NCBI GenBank assembly: GCA_020248785.1
Contig: JADCGX010000130.1
Coordinates: 1-64,000, forward strand
Direction: 5' to 3'
DNA from: Burkholderiales bacterium
GTDB lineage: Bacteria; Pseudomonadota; Gammaproteobacteria; Burkholderiales; Burkholderiaceae_F
Length of the DNA stretch: 64,000 bases
Notes under the pieces: model-generated
The model's database searches: none
Told to the model about the DNA's origin: nothing
Seen by the model: the letters and a program-made list of their open reading frames with translations, nothing else
Part shown: piece by piece, positions 11,854 through 20,479 of the stretch
Position numbering within the stretch: the stretch's first letter is position 1
How the letters are laid out: the number at the start of each line of letters is the position of its first letter
Translations under genes and position numbers: made by a program

Positions 11854-12061
11854 GGCGTCTCCTCCGTCCGCTCGCCATTGGCGGCGGCATGTTGTCGGTG
11901 GCCCGAAGAATCGAACACAAACCAACTTTCGTTGGCACACGGCAAAAGGCCGCAGCGGGGCCATCAAGTCGATGGCCCAGCGCCGGCGGCGCAACGACCT
12001 GCCTGCACAGGTGCAGGCCGCTTCCGGTCGATCTCCGAAGGGAATCTAGCAGAGCCCGGCC

Positions 12062-12104
12062 GTTGTTTCAAATGGTGGCATCTTTTTTCTTTATATGAAA
12101 CAAC
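12062..12104. promoter_or_regulatory. AT-rich inverted repeat upstream of aceE, possible promoter/operator
   Basis: Perfect 9-bp arms GTTGTTTCA (12062-12070) and TGAAACAAC (12096-12104) flank an AT-rich core that stands out from the GC-rich surroundings. Read on the minus strand, the core contains TATAAA (12095 to 12090), a good -10 candidate for aceE. No strong -35 was found. The arms may bind a regulator of the pyruvate dehydrogenase genes. They do not match the E. coli PdhR box. Confidence 0.45.
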
Positions 12105-12135
12105 AGGCGGGCCCTCACAGCAGCGTGGAGGCGCT

Positions 12136-13392
12136 CTACCGCGACTCCTTCCGCCGACCGACCATGCCGCGCCGCGCGTCCTCTGCGTAGGCATCCGTCA
12201 CCTGTCCGCTGCGCACAACGCCGAGCATCAGCATGTTGGCGCTGATCGCGTCGTGGTCCTGCGGGGTGAACGGCTGCACGTGGCGGGTCACGCCCCCTGA
12301 ACCGGCTGGCGCAAGGTTTCGAGCGCGACACGGATCGCGTTGCCGTCCAGCGTCCCCGCCTGGAGGATCGCCGCCACAAGCAGCAGCACGGCGTCGTAGC
12401 CCTGAGCGGCCGACATGGGCGAAGCGATGCGCTGCTCGCCCGTCATTTGCGAACAGGCGAGGATGAAGCGTTCTTCACCGACAGTCCGCCCTCTTGAATG
12501 AACGTCTGCGTCATCAGCGCGCCCTCGCCGGCGGGACCGGCGCCATCGATGAAGTTGGCCATGCCGACGGTCCAGCCACCCAGCAGAGGCACATTCCAGC
12601 CGATACGGACCCGATCACGTGCGATCACCGCTAGTTCAGGGCCGATGCCCCACACAAGGAGCGCGGCGGGACGAGCGGCGCGCAAGCGCTCGAGCGCGGC
12701 GCGCGTGTCGGCGCTGCCAATGGCAAATCGCTCGACGCCGGTCAGACGGATGCCGCTCGACGCCAACTCTCTCCAGGTCGTTCTTGCCCGCCTCTCCTCT
12801 TGCCCGCCTCTCCATAGGGCGTGGCATCAGCCATCAGCGCGACGTTGCGCCATTCACGCCGTAGCAGTTCAGCGGCCAGCACCCGCGCCTCGTTCTCGAT
12901 CGTGGGCGCGACGCGGAAGATGAAGTTCTCGCTCTCGTTCGGCGGCGCAAACTTGCGCGTGAGCGTGGTGCCTGTGGACACGGCGATCATCAGCGGCACG
13001 CGCGCCTTCTGATACTGGTCGATCGACGCTAGACCAACGCCGGTGTTGACGATGCCGACGGTCGCGGCCACGCGCTCGCGCTCGATCAACTCAGCCGCGA
13101 CCCGCGCGCCAGCCTCCGGAGAAGCCTGGTCGTCTCGCTCCACCAGTTCGATCGGCGCGCCGAAAAGTTCGCCGGTGAAGTTCAACTCGCTCACCGCCAG
13201 GCGCGCGCCATTGTGCATCGATAGGCCCATGGGCGCGGAACCGCCGGTGTAAGGACCTGATAAACCAATCCGTACCGACGCGGACAGCCGAGGCTGTGCG
13301 CGGGCCGGCGAAACCGCCTTGACGGCGCAGCCCAATGCCAGCGCGCGCAGGATGGTGCGTCGCGCGCTCAGGGCACCCGAAGATCGCTTCAT
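12136..13392 (-). pseudogene. decayed branched-chain amino-acid (LivK-type) ABC substrate-binding protein
   Basis: The reading starts at MKRSSGALSARRTILRALAL with an export signal ending SPARA, then RIGLSGPYTGGSAPMGLSMH, the periplasmic-binding-protein (peripla_BP_6) start. It keeps frame to DATPYGEAGK near 12800. It then continues in other frames: GVERFAIGSADTRAAL to MTQTFIQEGG, then RIASPMSAAQGYDAVLLL to ETLRQPVQG, then VTRHVQPFTPQDHDAI to a stop at 12136. At least four frame changes are needed to rebuild one ~400-residue protein. One coincides with a 16-bp tandem duplication, one with a missing GA, one with an extra G in a G-run. The protein would have bound an amino acid or similar ligand in the periplasm. 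No permease or ATPase genes are nearby. Confidence 0.85.
12782..12813. repeat. 16-bp perfect tandem duplication inside the binding-protein pseudogene
   Basis: TCTTGCCCGCCTCTCC occurs twice without a gap (12782-12797 and 12798-12813). Because 16 is not a multiple of three, the duplication shifts the frame exactly where the decayed gene first loses its reading frame after YGEAGK. Confidence 0.9.
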
Positions 13393-13503
13393 CGTCTGTC
13401 TGCTCAATTCTCTTGGTTTTGGCCTCGCGCACGCGCAAGTCTGTTGGCGGCTATGCTCAGCGAGGCAGTTGTGTACCCGGCAGGCGCGCGAACAATTCAC
13501 CCC

Positions 13504-15975
13504 ATGACCAAGGCAACATCGCAGTTGTCAACACACGCCACGGCACCGTTGGACAAGCTTGGCAATGCCTTCGACAGCCTCGCGCAAGACGCTCCGAGGC
13601 TGCGCAACATCACCTGGCTGCCGTTTGCCGCGATCGCACTGCTGGCCATGCTGATCGCAGGCCTGTTCATCGCGATCATTCTGGAGGATCGTCAGTTGCA
13701 GCGCGAAGCGGCGCAACGCGATCTCGACAGCGCCGCCCAGCAACTGGTCGCGCGGCTCGGCAGTCTGACCGAGGCACTCACAACCACCGCGCTCGACATC
13801 CGCTCCGGCGGGATGGGCGAGCGCCGCTTTGGGGCCATGAAGAGCGACCTGATGGTCGCCAAGCCGGAGCTCGTGCGCGTGCTGCGCGTGAACGCACGCG
13901 CGGAGCCGGTCTGGGCACCGGCGCCAACCAGGCTCGGTCCGACCACCACGACGGAGCGCAGCGACGATGCGCTGCTTCCGCTGCTCGAGCGGGTGCAGAC
14001 GGAGGGACTGCCGGTCCTTGCGGCTTCGCCGGCCGCCGCCGCCGCCGCGGCGCAGCTCGTGCTCGCGGTGCCATTGTTTGCCGACGGCGTGTTCGACGGC
14101 GCCCTCGTCGCGCGACTGTCGGCGCCGGAGTTGCTGCGTCAGGCGCTCGGTGAGGAAACGCGCTCGCGCTACCGCGTGTCGCTGCATGCAGGGCAGCTCC
14201 TGCTCGGCAGCACCAGCGCCAGCGCCACGCCGCGCAATGCGACGGTGCACAGCCTGCCGCTGACGCTGCAGCCGTTGCAAATGCAGCGGCTGGAGCTGAC
14301 AGCCAGCGCCTTTCGGCAGCCGTCGGTGCTGATGGGCGATGCACTGCTCTGGACCACGCTGGTCCTGGCGCTGGCGGTGGCCATCGCGCTGGTCGCACTG
14401 CTGCGCTTCACCACCCGTCTGGTGCGAGCCGATCGCGCGCTGCTCGCTGAAACAGCGATGCGACGCGCGATGGAGGACTCGCTCGCCACGGGCTTGCGTG
14501 TGGTCGACCGGCAGGGCGTGATTCGCTACGTCAACAAGGCGTTTTGCCAGATGACGGGCTGGTCGGAGGCCGACCTCGTGGGCCAGCGGTCACCGTTCCC
14601 CTATTGGCCGGCAGAGCATCACGACGCTTACCACGCGACCATGCGCGATGTCCTCGCCGGCAGTGTCGTACCCGCGGGCTTCGAAATCGTGGTGCAACGA
14701 CCCGACGGCAGCCGCTTCGACGCACGCATGTACGACTCGGCGCTGGTCGACGCCGGTGGCCGCCAGATCGGCTGGGTCTCGTCGATGGCCGACATCACGG
14801 AACCGAAGCGGGTGCGCAACGAGCTGGCGGCCGCGCACGACCGCTTCACGCGCGTGCTCGAATCCCTGGAAGCGGCGGTGTCGGTGGTGGCGCTCGACAC
14901 GCAGGACCCGAAAAGCGAGCTGCTGTTCGCCAACCGTGAGTACCAGCGCCTGTTCGGCGAGGCTAGCGACGGCCACCGACGCCTAGCCGGACGGCTGCAC
15001 GGCGCTGCCGCAGAACTGCACGCGGGTGAGGCGCAGGACGAGTCGTCGGGCCGCTGGTTCGACGTGCGACTGCGTGACATCCGCTGGGTCGATGGCCGCC
15101 CGGCGCAACTGCAGATCGCCAGCGACATCACGCTGCGCAAGGAGACCGACGAGATCGTTCGCCAGCAGCAGGATAAGGTGCAGTTCACCTCGCGGCTGAT
15201 GACCATGGGCGAGATGGCCTCCTCGTTGGCGCACGAACTCAACCAGCCTCTCACCGCCATCAACAACTACAGCCAGGGCGTGCTCAACCGGCTGCTCAAG
15301 GGGCCGCTGCCGCTCGACGAGTTGCTGCCGGCGCTGGAGAAGACATCCAACCAGGCGCAGCGCGCTGGAAAGATCATCCGACGCATCCGCGAGTTCGTGA
15401 AGCGCTCGGAGCCACGCCGTCGCGCCACCTCGGCCACGCGGGTCATAGAAGACGCAATCGGCTTTGCCGAGATTGAGGCGGCCAAGAAACGGGTCGCGAT
15501 CACCGCCGCGGTCGATCCTGCGCTGCCGGAGCTCTACGCCGATCCGATCCTGATCGAGCAGGTGCTGCTGAACCTGCTGAAGAACGCCGTCGACGCGATG
15601 GACCATGCCCTGGTGCGCCGGATCGACGTGACGGCCGGCTTCGCAGCCGAACCGGGTTTTGCCGAGATCGCCGTCATCGACCGCGGCAGCGGGATCCCCG
15701 AGGAACACCTGGCCAATCTGTTCCAGCCTTTTTTCAGTACCAAGAGCGAGGGCATGGGCATGGGCCTCAACATCTGCCGCTCGATCGTCGAGTTCCACCA
15801 GGGCCGCTTTGCCGTCGAGCCCAATGCGGAGCCGACGGGCGGCACCGTGATGCGCTTTACCCTGCCTCTTGCGCAGGATCCTCCGCAACTTGCGGGCAAC
15901 GGCGCCATTGCCGAGAATCGCGCACCTCCCAATGACAAAGGCCAGTCGGCCACGAAAGCAGCCCAAGATGAGTGA
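13504..15975 (+). CDS. PAS-domain sensor histidine kinase
   Basis: An 823-residue membrane kinase. Transmembrane helices lie at about 38-60 and 281-302 and bracket a periplasmic domain of about 220 residues. A PAS domain follows (DRQGVIRYVNKAFCQMTGWS), then a second PAS-like segment and the kinase core. That core has the H-box LAHELNQPLTAINNYSQG (phospho-acceptor His near 577), N-box NLLKNAVDAM, and G-boxes DRGSGIPEEH and GMGMGLNICRSIVEFH. The DctB/FixL-like core fits its FixJ-type partner, whose start overlaps this stop by 8 bp. The ATG at 13504 is chosen over an upstream in-frame start because it begins about 35 residues before the first helix. The pair is divergent from the pyruvate dehydrogenase genes, so a link to pyruvate metabolism is plausible but inferred. 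Ligand unknown. Confidence 0.88.
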   Translation: MTKATSQLSTHATAPLDKLGNAFDSLAQDAPRLRNITWLPFAAIALLAMLIAGLFIAIILEDRQLQREAAQRDLDSAAQQLVARLGSLTEALTTTALDIRSGGMGERRFGAMKSDLMVAKPELVRVLRVNARAEPVWAPAPTRLGPTTTTERSDDALLPLLERVQTEGLPVLAASPAAAAAAAQLVLAVPLFADGVFDGALVARLSAPELLRQALGEETRSRYRVSLHAGQLLLGSTSASATPRNATVHSLPLTLQPLQMQRLELTASAFRQPSVLMGDALLWTTLVLALAVAIALVALLRFTTRLVRADRALLAETAMRRAMEDSLATGLRVVDRQGVIRYVNKAFCQMTGWSEADLVGQRSPFPYWPAEHHDAYHATMRDVLAGSVVPAGFEIVVQRPDGSRFDARMYDSALVDAGGRQIGWVSSMADITEPKRVRNELAAAHDRFTRVLESLEAAVSVVALDTQDPKSELLFANREYQRLFGEASDGHRRLAGRLHGAAAELHAGEAQDESSGRWFDVRLRDIRWVDGRPAQLQIASDITLRKETDEIVRQQQDKVQFTSRLMTMGEMASSLAHELNQPLTAINNYSQGVLNRLLKGPLPLDELLPALEKTSNQAQRAGKIIRRIREFVKRSEPRRRATSATRVIEDAIGFAEIEAAKKRVAITAAVDPALPELYADPILIEQVLLNLLKNAVDAMDHALVRRIDVTAGFAAEPGFAEIAVIDRGSGIPEEHLANLFQPFFSTKSEGMGMGLNICRSIVEFHQGRFAVEPNAEPTGGTVMRFTLPLAQDPPQLAGNGAIAENRAPPNDKGQSATKAAQDE

Positions 15976-16603
15976 CAACGAAGCGGACAGCCTGGGTGTC
16001 GTTTACGTCGTCGATGACGACGAAGCCGTGCGCGACTCGCTGCAATGGCTGCTCGAGGGCGTGAACTACAGTGTTCAGGCCTACGACAGCGCCGAGGCCT
16101 TTCTTGCCAAGTTTGACCCGCAGGCCATCGCCTGCCTGATCCTCGACGTACGCATGCCCGGCATGAGCGGCCTGCAGTTGCAGGAAGAGCTGGTGCATCG
16201 CAAGGCCGAGCTGCCCATCGTGTTCATCACTGGCCACGGCGATGTGCCGATGGCGGTGTCGACGATGAAAAAGGGCGCGGCGGACTTCATCGAGAAGCCA
16301 TTCGACCAGGCCGAGCTGAAGGCCCTGGTCGAGAAGATGCTGGCGCGTGCGCGCGAGACCGCCGCGCTGCGCGAGCGCGCGCGCATGAACCAGGCTCTGC
16401 TGGGCACGCTGACGGCGCGCGAGCAACAGGTGCTCGAGCGCATCGTCGCCGGGCGCCTGAACAAGCAGATCGCCGATGACCTCGGCATCTCAATCAAGAC
16501 CGTCGAAGCGCATCGGGCCAACATCATGGACAAGCTCAAGGCCAACACGGTGGCCGACCTGATGCGCATTGCGCTTGCCGGCGGCGCGGGCAGCTCGTCC
16601 TGA
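15968..16603 (+). CDS. FixJ/NarL-type response regulator
   Basis: A 211-residue two-domain regulator. The receiver domain has the acidic pocket VVDDDEA, the phosphorylated Asp60 in CLILDVRMPG and the conserved Lys in FIEKPFD. The C-terminal LuxR-type helix-turn-helix is LTAREQQVLERIVAGRLNKQ with GISIKTVEAHRANIMDKL. The start overlaps the kinase stop by 8 bp, so translational coupling is likely. It should be phosphorylated by that kinase and activate or repress transcription; the nearby aceE promoter region is a candidate target by position only. Confidence 0.92.
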   Translation: MSDNEADSLGVVYVVDDDEAVRDSLQWLLEGVNYSVQAYDSAEAFLAKFDPQAIACLILDVRMPGMSGLQLQEELVHRKAELPIVFITGHGDVPMAVSTMKKGAADFIEKPFDQAELKALVEKMLARARETAALRERARMNQALLGTLTAREQQVLERIVAGRLNKQIADDLGISIKTVEAHRANIMDKLKANTVADLMRIALAGGAGSSS

Positions 16604-16618
16604 GGAGGCGGGCGGCCG

Positions 16619-16644
16619 GCCCCGATGCCTTGCGCGAACGGGGC
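16619..16644. terminator. weak hairpin between convergent genes
   Basis: GCCCCG (16619-16624) and CGGGGC (16639-16644) could pair in the 46-bp gap between the response regulator and the convergent lipoprotein gene. The stem is short, the loop is 14 nt and no T-run follows, so termination is only a possibility. Confidence 0.2.
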
Positions 16645-16649
16645 TTGAG

Positions 16650-17843
16650 CTAGCGCGAAGTCAGGTTGACGCCGCTGTCGCCGACGGCCAGGTAGCCATC
16701 GCCCAGCAGCGAAACCGAGTTCAGGGTGACAGTCGTGCCGCTGTTCTGCGCAGTCCAGCTCGTGCCATCGGTCGAGGTGTAGATCGCCCCGCCGGTGCCG
16801 ACGGCAACAAACTGGTTGCCGCGCGTCACGGAGCGGAAATTCACGGTGCCCACTGTTTGCTGCGCCGTCCACGACAGTCCATCGGCGCTGATCAGGTTGG
16901 CGCCGTTGCTGCCAAGCGCGACGAAGCGTCCGCTCCCGATGGACAGCGCACGCAGATCTTCCGTCGTGTTCGACGACGTCGACTGCCAACTGAGCCCGTC
17001 CGTGCTGCTGACAATGGTGCCGCCCGTGCCCACTGCTACGAAACGCCCCGAATAGACCACGCGCAGCAGGTTCGCCGACGTGCCCGACGTCGCAGCAGCG
17101 AAGGTGTTGCCGTCGGAGCTCGTCACGATCGTGCCGTTGTCACCCACGGCAACCCACCGGCCCGCACCAAGTGCGATGGAGTTCAGGTCGCGGGACGTGC
17201 CAGAGGTGCGCGTCGTCCAGAGCGTCGTGTTGCTGCTAGAAAGGATCGTGCCATTGGCCCCGACCGCGAAGTAGGTCGCTGAGCCAACCGTGCCGGACAC
17301 GGCGATGTTGTTCAAGTCGGCTGTCACCCCTGAGCTTGCCTGGTTGAAGACCCTGCCATCGCTGGTGTTGAAGATCGCACCGCCCGTGCCGACCACGGTG
17401 GCCGTGCCGAGCAAGACGCCGCCGCGTAACTCAACATTGGACAGTGACGTGCCGGCCACCCAGTTCGCTCCGGCGAGCCTGGGCGTCACGACAAATGTTC
17501 CCGTTCCCGGTCCGCCTGGGCCTCCATTGCGCCGACCGTTCATCGCCAACGAATACGCCTGCCCGTTGACCAGGCCACCAATGACTTGCGGCGACTGCGC
17601 GTTACGCCGAACGGCAGCACCGGGCACCGTGACCCAGTTGTCGGCGGTCAAACCGGTGCCCGGCGCGTAGAAGATCCAGTAGTCGACACCCGACTGGCCC
17701 GTGAACGTGACCGTCACGCGGCCATCCCCCGGCGTGACCGCCACATTGGTCGGTGGCGGCGCTTCTTCGCCGTTACTTCCGCCGCAAGCCGAAAGAGTCG
17801 CGAGCGCGACGCAAAGTAAAGCACCAACGAAAACCAAGCGCAT
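16650..17843 (-). CDS. repeat-rich (beta-propeller-like) lipoprotein
   Basis: A 397-residue lipoprotein (MRLVFVGALLCVALATLSAC, lipobox LSAC). A fibronectin-III-like segment at about 30-100 is followed by at least seven repeats of roughly 40 residues. Their pattern is GRFVAVGTGGTIVSSTDGLS with W, typical of BNR/YCF48-like propeller blades. Propellers of this kind bind proteins or sugars; no enzymatic motif was seen, so the role is unknown and probably at the outer membrane or periplasm. The ATG at 17843 is preferred over a TTG two codons upstream; AAGGACT lies just before it. The leader carries an 11-bp tandem array. Blade repeats may recombine. Confidence 0.75.
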   Translation of the reverse strand: MRLVFVGALLCVALATLSACGGSNGEEAPPPTNVAVTPGDGRVTVTFTGQSGVDYWIFYAPGTGLTADNWVTVPGAAVRRNAQSPQVIGGLVNGQAYSLAMNGRRNGGPGGPGTGTFVVTPRLAGANWVAGTSLSNVELRGGVLLGTATVVGTGGAIFNTSDGRVFNQASSGVTADLNNIAVSGTVGSATYFAVGANGTILSSSNTTLWTTRTSGTSRDLNSIALGAGRWVAVGDNGTIVTSSDGNTFAAATSGTSANLLRVVYSGRFVAVGTGGTIVSSTDGLSWQSTSSNTTEDLRALSIGSGRFVALGSNGANLISADGLSWTAQQTVGTVNFRSVTRGNQFVAVGTGGAIYTSTDGTSWTAQNSGTTVTLNSVSLLGDGYLAVGDSGVNLTSR

Positions 17844-17860
17844 TGCCAAGAGTCCTTGAT

Positions 17861-17922
17861 GTGTGGCGGATGTGTGGCGGATGGGTGGCGGATGGGTGGC
17901 GGATGGGTGGCGGATGGGTGGC
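17861..17922. repeat. 11-bp tandem repeat, 5.6 copies, in the leader of the propeller lipoprotein gene
   Basis: Unit G(T/G)GTGGCGGAT: copies at 17861, 17872, 17883, 17894 and 17905, plus a 7-bp partial at 17916. The first two copies read GTGTGGCGGAT and the others GGGTGGCGGAT. It begins 18 bp upstream of the ATG at 17843, in the probable 5' untranslated region, where a change in copy number could alter expression. Confidence 0.95.
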
Positions 17923-18066
17923 CGCCTGACGGACGGCTCGAAGAAGTTGCGATTCTAGGCCCTCGCCGAGCCGCGGGCCTGCCAGGTCGTCCACGATCGT
18001 CCGCACCACCTGTCTTGCACTGGCCGCGCCGGCCCAGTAGCGTCACGCAACTTGGAGGAGAGCCTT

Positions 18067-18534
18067 ATGCGCCATGGTCGCGCCCTGTTTGCCCTGTGCC
18101 TTTTCGCCACTGCGGTTGGGTCGTACGCGCAAGGCAAGGCCGTCTACAAAGTGCAATTGCCCGACGGCAAGATCGAGTTCACCGACACGCCCCCACCTGA
18201 CGCGAAGATCCTCGGCATCATCCAACCCCAACCCAACGTCACTCTGCCGCGACCGCCGACGAAGGCCGCGACCCCCGGCAGCCCGGCGCCGCGATCGAGT
18301 GGCCTCGATGCCACCACGCGGGAGGTCGAACAGGCAGAGCGCGCGCTGGCCGAAGCAAGGCGTGCGCGCGACGCCGGGCGCGAGCCACGCGAGGGCGAGA
18401 CGATTGGCATCAAGGGCGGCGGCGTGCGCACCACACCCGCGTATGAAGCGCGCCAGAGAGCACTGGATGAGGCGGTCGCGCAGGCCGAAGAACGCGCCAA
18501 GCGCGCTTACGACGCGCGCAACGCCGCGCGCTGA
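18067..18534 (+). CDS. DUF4124-domain periplasmic protein
   Basis: A 155-residue protein starting MRHGRALFALCLFATAVGSY with a cleavable signal ending at AQG. The DUF4124 motif is KAVYKVQLPDGKIEFTDTPP, found in many proteobacterial envelope proteins of unknown function. The C-terminal half is charged and probably coiled-coil (REVEQAERALAEARRARDAG and ALDEAVAQAEERAKRAYDAR). The ATG at 18067 has GGAGGAG about 7 nt upstream. Confidence 0.8.
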   Translation: MRHGRALFALCLFATAVGSYAQGKAVYKVQLPDGKIEFTDTPPPDAKILGIIQPQPNVTLPRPPTKAATPGSPAPRSSGLDATTREVEQAERALAEARRARDAGREPREGETIGIKGGGVRTTPAYEARQRALDEAVAQAEERAKRAYDARNAAR

Positions 18535-18757
18535 GTCCGACCATGAGTGGAAGCGAATCGCGCTGGATCAGGCGAGACTGATGCGATCGCATACGTGTTC
18601 TTGAACATGGTGCCGCAGCCCGAGGTTCGCGCGCAGCGGCGGTCTGCAGTTCAATGATCGCGGGTCGATGCGTTGGCCGCGCATCGCGGCCGCGCCCGGA
18701 GATAGAGGACGGTGGATTGCCAAGCGCCTTTTCCCGCCACGTCATCCAGCGTTTCAA

Positions 18758-19627
18758 TTACTTCCTTAAGGCAGCCAGGACCGCCTCGAGGACCCGCTCC
18801 GGCGCCTCTTCATGCGCCAAATGCCCCAGCCTGCTCAGTACCGTGACCGTTGCGCCGACGACCGCGCGCGTAACCCGCCGCGCCTCGCCCGGATCGACAG
18901 TGGCGTCGCACTCCGCAACCAGCAATTGCAGCGGGGTCGCGAGTCGCGGCAGATCGCGCGCCAGCGGCGCGAGATCCCAGCGGGCCATCATGTCCAGCGC
19001 GCCTGCCACGTGCCCCGGGGACGACAGCAGCCGCTGGTACAAAGCGAGGCCGTGCGCATCGAGTACCGAACCTGTGCTGGCAACCAGCCGGGCCACCGCG
19101 CCAACGTCACGCGCACGTCGGGCGAACAGCGTGGCCACCATCGGCGTCATCGTCATCAAGCGCGCCATGGGTGCAAAGAACAGCCCCGCCCAGCCCGCAA
19201 ACGGCAGCAGTGCGCCGTTCATGCTGACGACGGTGCGGGGTGCGATGAGGCCATCAAGGACCATCCGCAGGAGCACGGCTGCACCGGCGGAGTGACCCAA
19301 CACGACATCGGGCGACAGGCCCAGTGCCCGCGACAGAGCGCCTACTGCGTGGGCCATCCCGGGTAGCGACAGACGGTGCGACGGCAGTGGGTCGGTGAAC
19401 GCGTGTCCAGGCAGATCGGGCGCCACCACAGTGAAGCGTCGCGCAAGCAGCGGCATCAAGCCTCGCCATGAGTGCGTGGAAGCACCCGTGCCATGAAGCA
19501 GCAGCAGCACCGGCCCCTGTCCTGCGACCTGCACGTGCCAGCGCAGTCCATCGGCGACGACAAAGCGGCTGGTCTCGCGCTGCGGCCAGTCTTCACCGTC
19601 GCTATCCCAGTCGAGCCGCCGGCTCAT
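18758..19627 (-). CDS. bchO: BchO, magnesium-chelatase-associated alpha/beta hydrolase
   Basis: A 289-residue alpha/beta hydrolase of the BchO family. N-terminus MSRRLDWDSDGEDWPQRETS, oxyanion segment LLLHGTGASTHSW, nucleophile elbow VVLGHSAGAAVLL and a C-terminal His in RLGHLAHEEAPE match the family. BchO genes sit in photosynthesis clusters next to bchI/bchD. The protein is thought to assist Mg-chelatase or handle Mg-protoporphyrin, but its reaction is not settled. The ATG at 19627 is preferred over a GTG five codons upstream on family grounds. It lies about 200 bp downstream of bchJ on the same strand and is probably the last gene of bchE-bchJ-bchO. Confidence 0.88.
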   Translation of the reverse strand: MSRRLDWDSDGEDWPQRETSRFVVADGLRWHVQVAGQGPVLLLLHGTGASTHSWRGLMPLLARRFTVVAPDLPGHAFTDPLPSHRLSLPGMAHAVGALSRALGLSPDVVLGHSAGAAVLLRMVLDGLIAPRTVVSMNGALLPFAGWAGLFFAPMARLMTMTPMVATLFARRARDVGAVARLVASTGSVLDAHGLALYQRLLSSPGHVAGALDMMARWDLAPLARDLPRLATPLQLLVAECDATVDPGEARRVTRAVVGATVTVLSRLGHLAHEEAPERVLEAVLAALRK

Positions 19628-19831
19628 CGTGAGTCGCAGCACTTCGGCGCGCGGCAGGCACGCAAAACAGCCGGCAGCGGTGGCAAGCTGCGATTACTGT
19701 CGAGCGTCCCGTAGTCGAGAGACGTCGCCGTGGCGTTTGCAGACGCTCGGCGGATCACGCGCTCGCCACCCGGCGGTCGCGGCCGATCGACAGTCGGGTG
19801 CCGTCGCCGGCCCGGGCTTCGCAACGTCCGC

Positions 19832-20476
19832 CTACCAGCACGCTTCGAACTCACACGCGTTGCCACCTGCAGCCTCGCATTGAACTTCCGTCACACGGAC
19901 GTCGTAATGCACCAATGCGCGGAACAGGCGTTCAAATGTGGCGGCGTAGTAATCGCATTGCGCAGTGCCGTCCATGGCGTGTTCATCGCGACACAGGGGA
20001 CAGTGTGTGATCGTAAGCCGGATGGGGCGGCCGGCCAGTGCCGTAAACCGCCCCGAGCCCGCGAAGGTCCAGGCATGCCGTCGGATCGCCGACAGCAACA
20101 CATGTGCCGCCAGTCGGGCGGGCATGCACTCGAGCACCAGTTGCAACGGCCGCGGAATGCGATGGGCAAGCAGATAGTCGCCGGTGCACTCGCCCGCAAG
20201 GCGGGCGAGACGCCGCGCGGCCTTTGCGTCGAAGCTCGCGCGCAACGCACGGTGCAGCCGCTGCACCTCGGTCTCGTCGACCATCGACGCCGGCGGCGCG
20301 TCGAGGTAGTGCAGCAGTTGCGCACGGGCGAACACCTGCTGCCGCGCAGCCTCACCGTGTAGGATGCCTAATGCCTCGGCCACGCGCGTTATGGCGTTGG
20401 GGCCGATGCGACCACCTGCGACGGCCACGCTGGGTCTCGCCACTGGACCTGCGACCTCCCCGGCAACCGCCGCCAT
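19832..20476 (-). CDS. bchJ: BchJ, V4R-domain bacteriochlorophyll biosynthesis protein
   Basis: A 214-residue protein ending in a 4-vinyl-reductase (V4R) domain: ITHCPLCRDEHAMDGTAQCD and VTEVQCEAAGGNACEFEACW, with the conserved cysteines. The N-terminal part (ITRVAEALGILHGEAARQQV) is typical of BchJ. BchJ was first named a divinyl reductase; later work on the family favours a role in delivering or sensing porphyrin intermediates. The start lies 3 bp after the bchE stop, so the two are translationally linked. Confidence 0.88.
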   Translation of the reverse strand: MAAVAGEVAGPVARPSVAVAGGRIGPNAITRVAEALGILHGEAARQQVFARAQLLHYLDAPPASMVDETEVQRLHRALRASFDAKAARRLARLAGECTGDYLLAHRIPRPLQLVLECMPARLAAHVLLSAIRRHAWTFAGSGRFTALAGRPIRLTITHCPLCRDEHAMDGTAQCDYYAATFERLFRALVHYDVRVTEVQCEAAGGNACEFEACW

Positions 20477-20479
20477 CGA

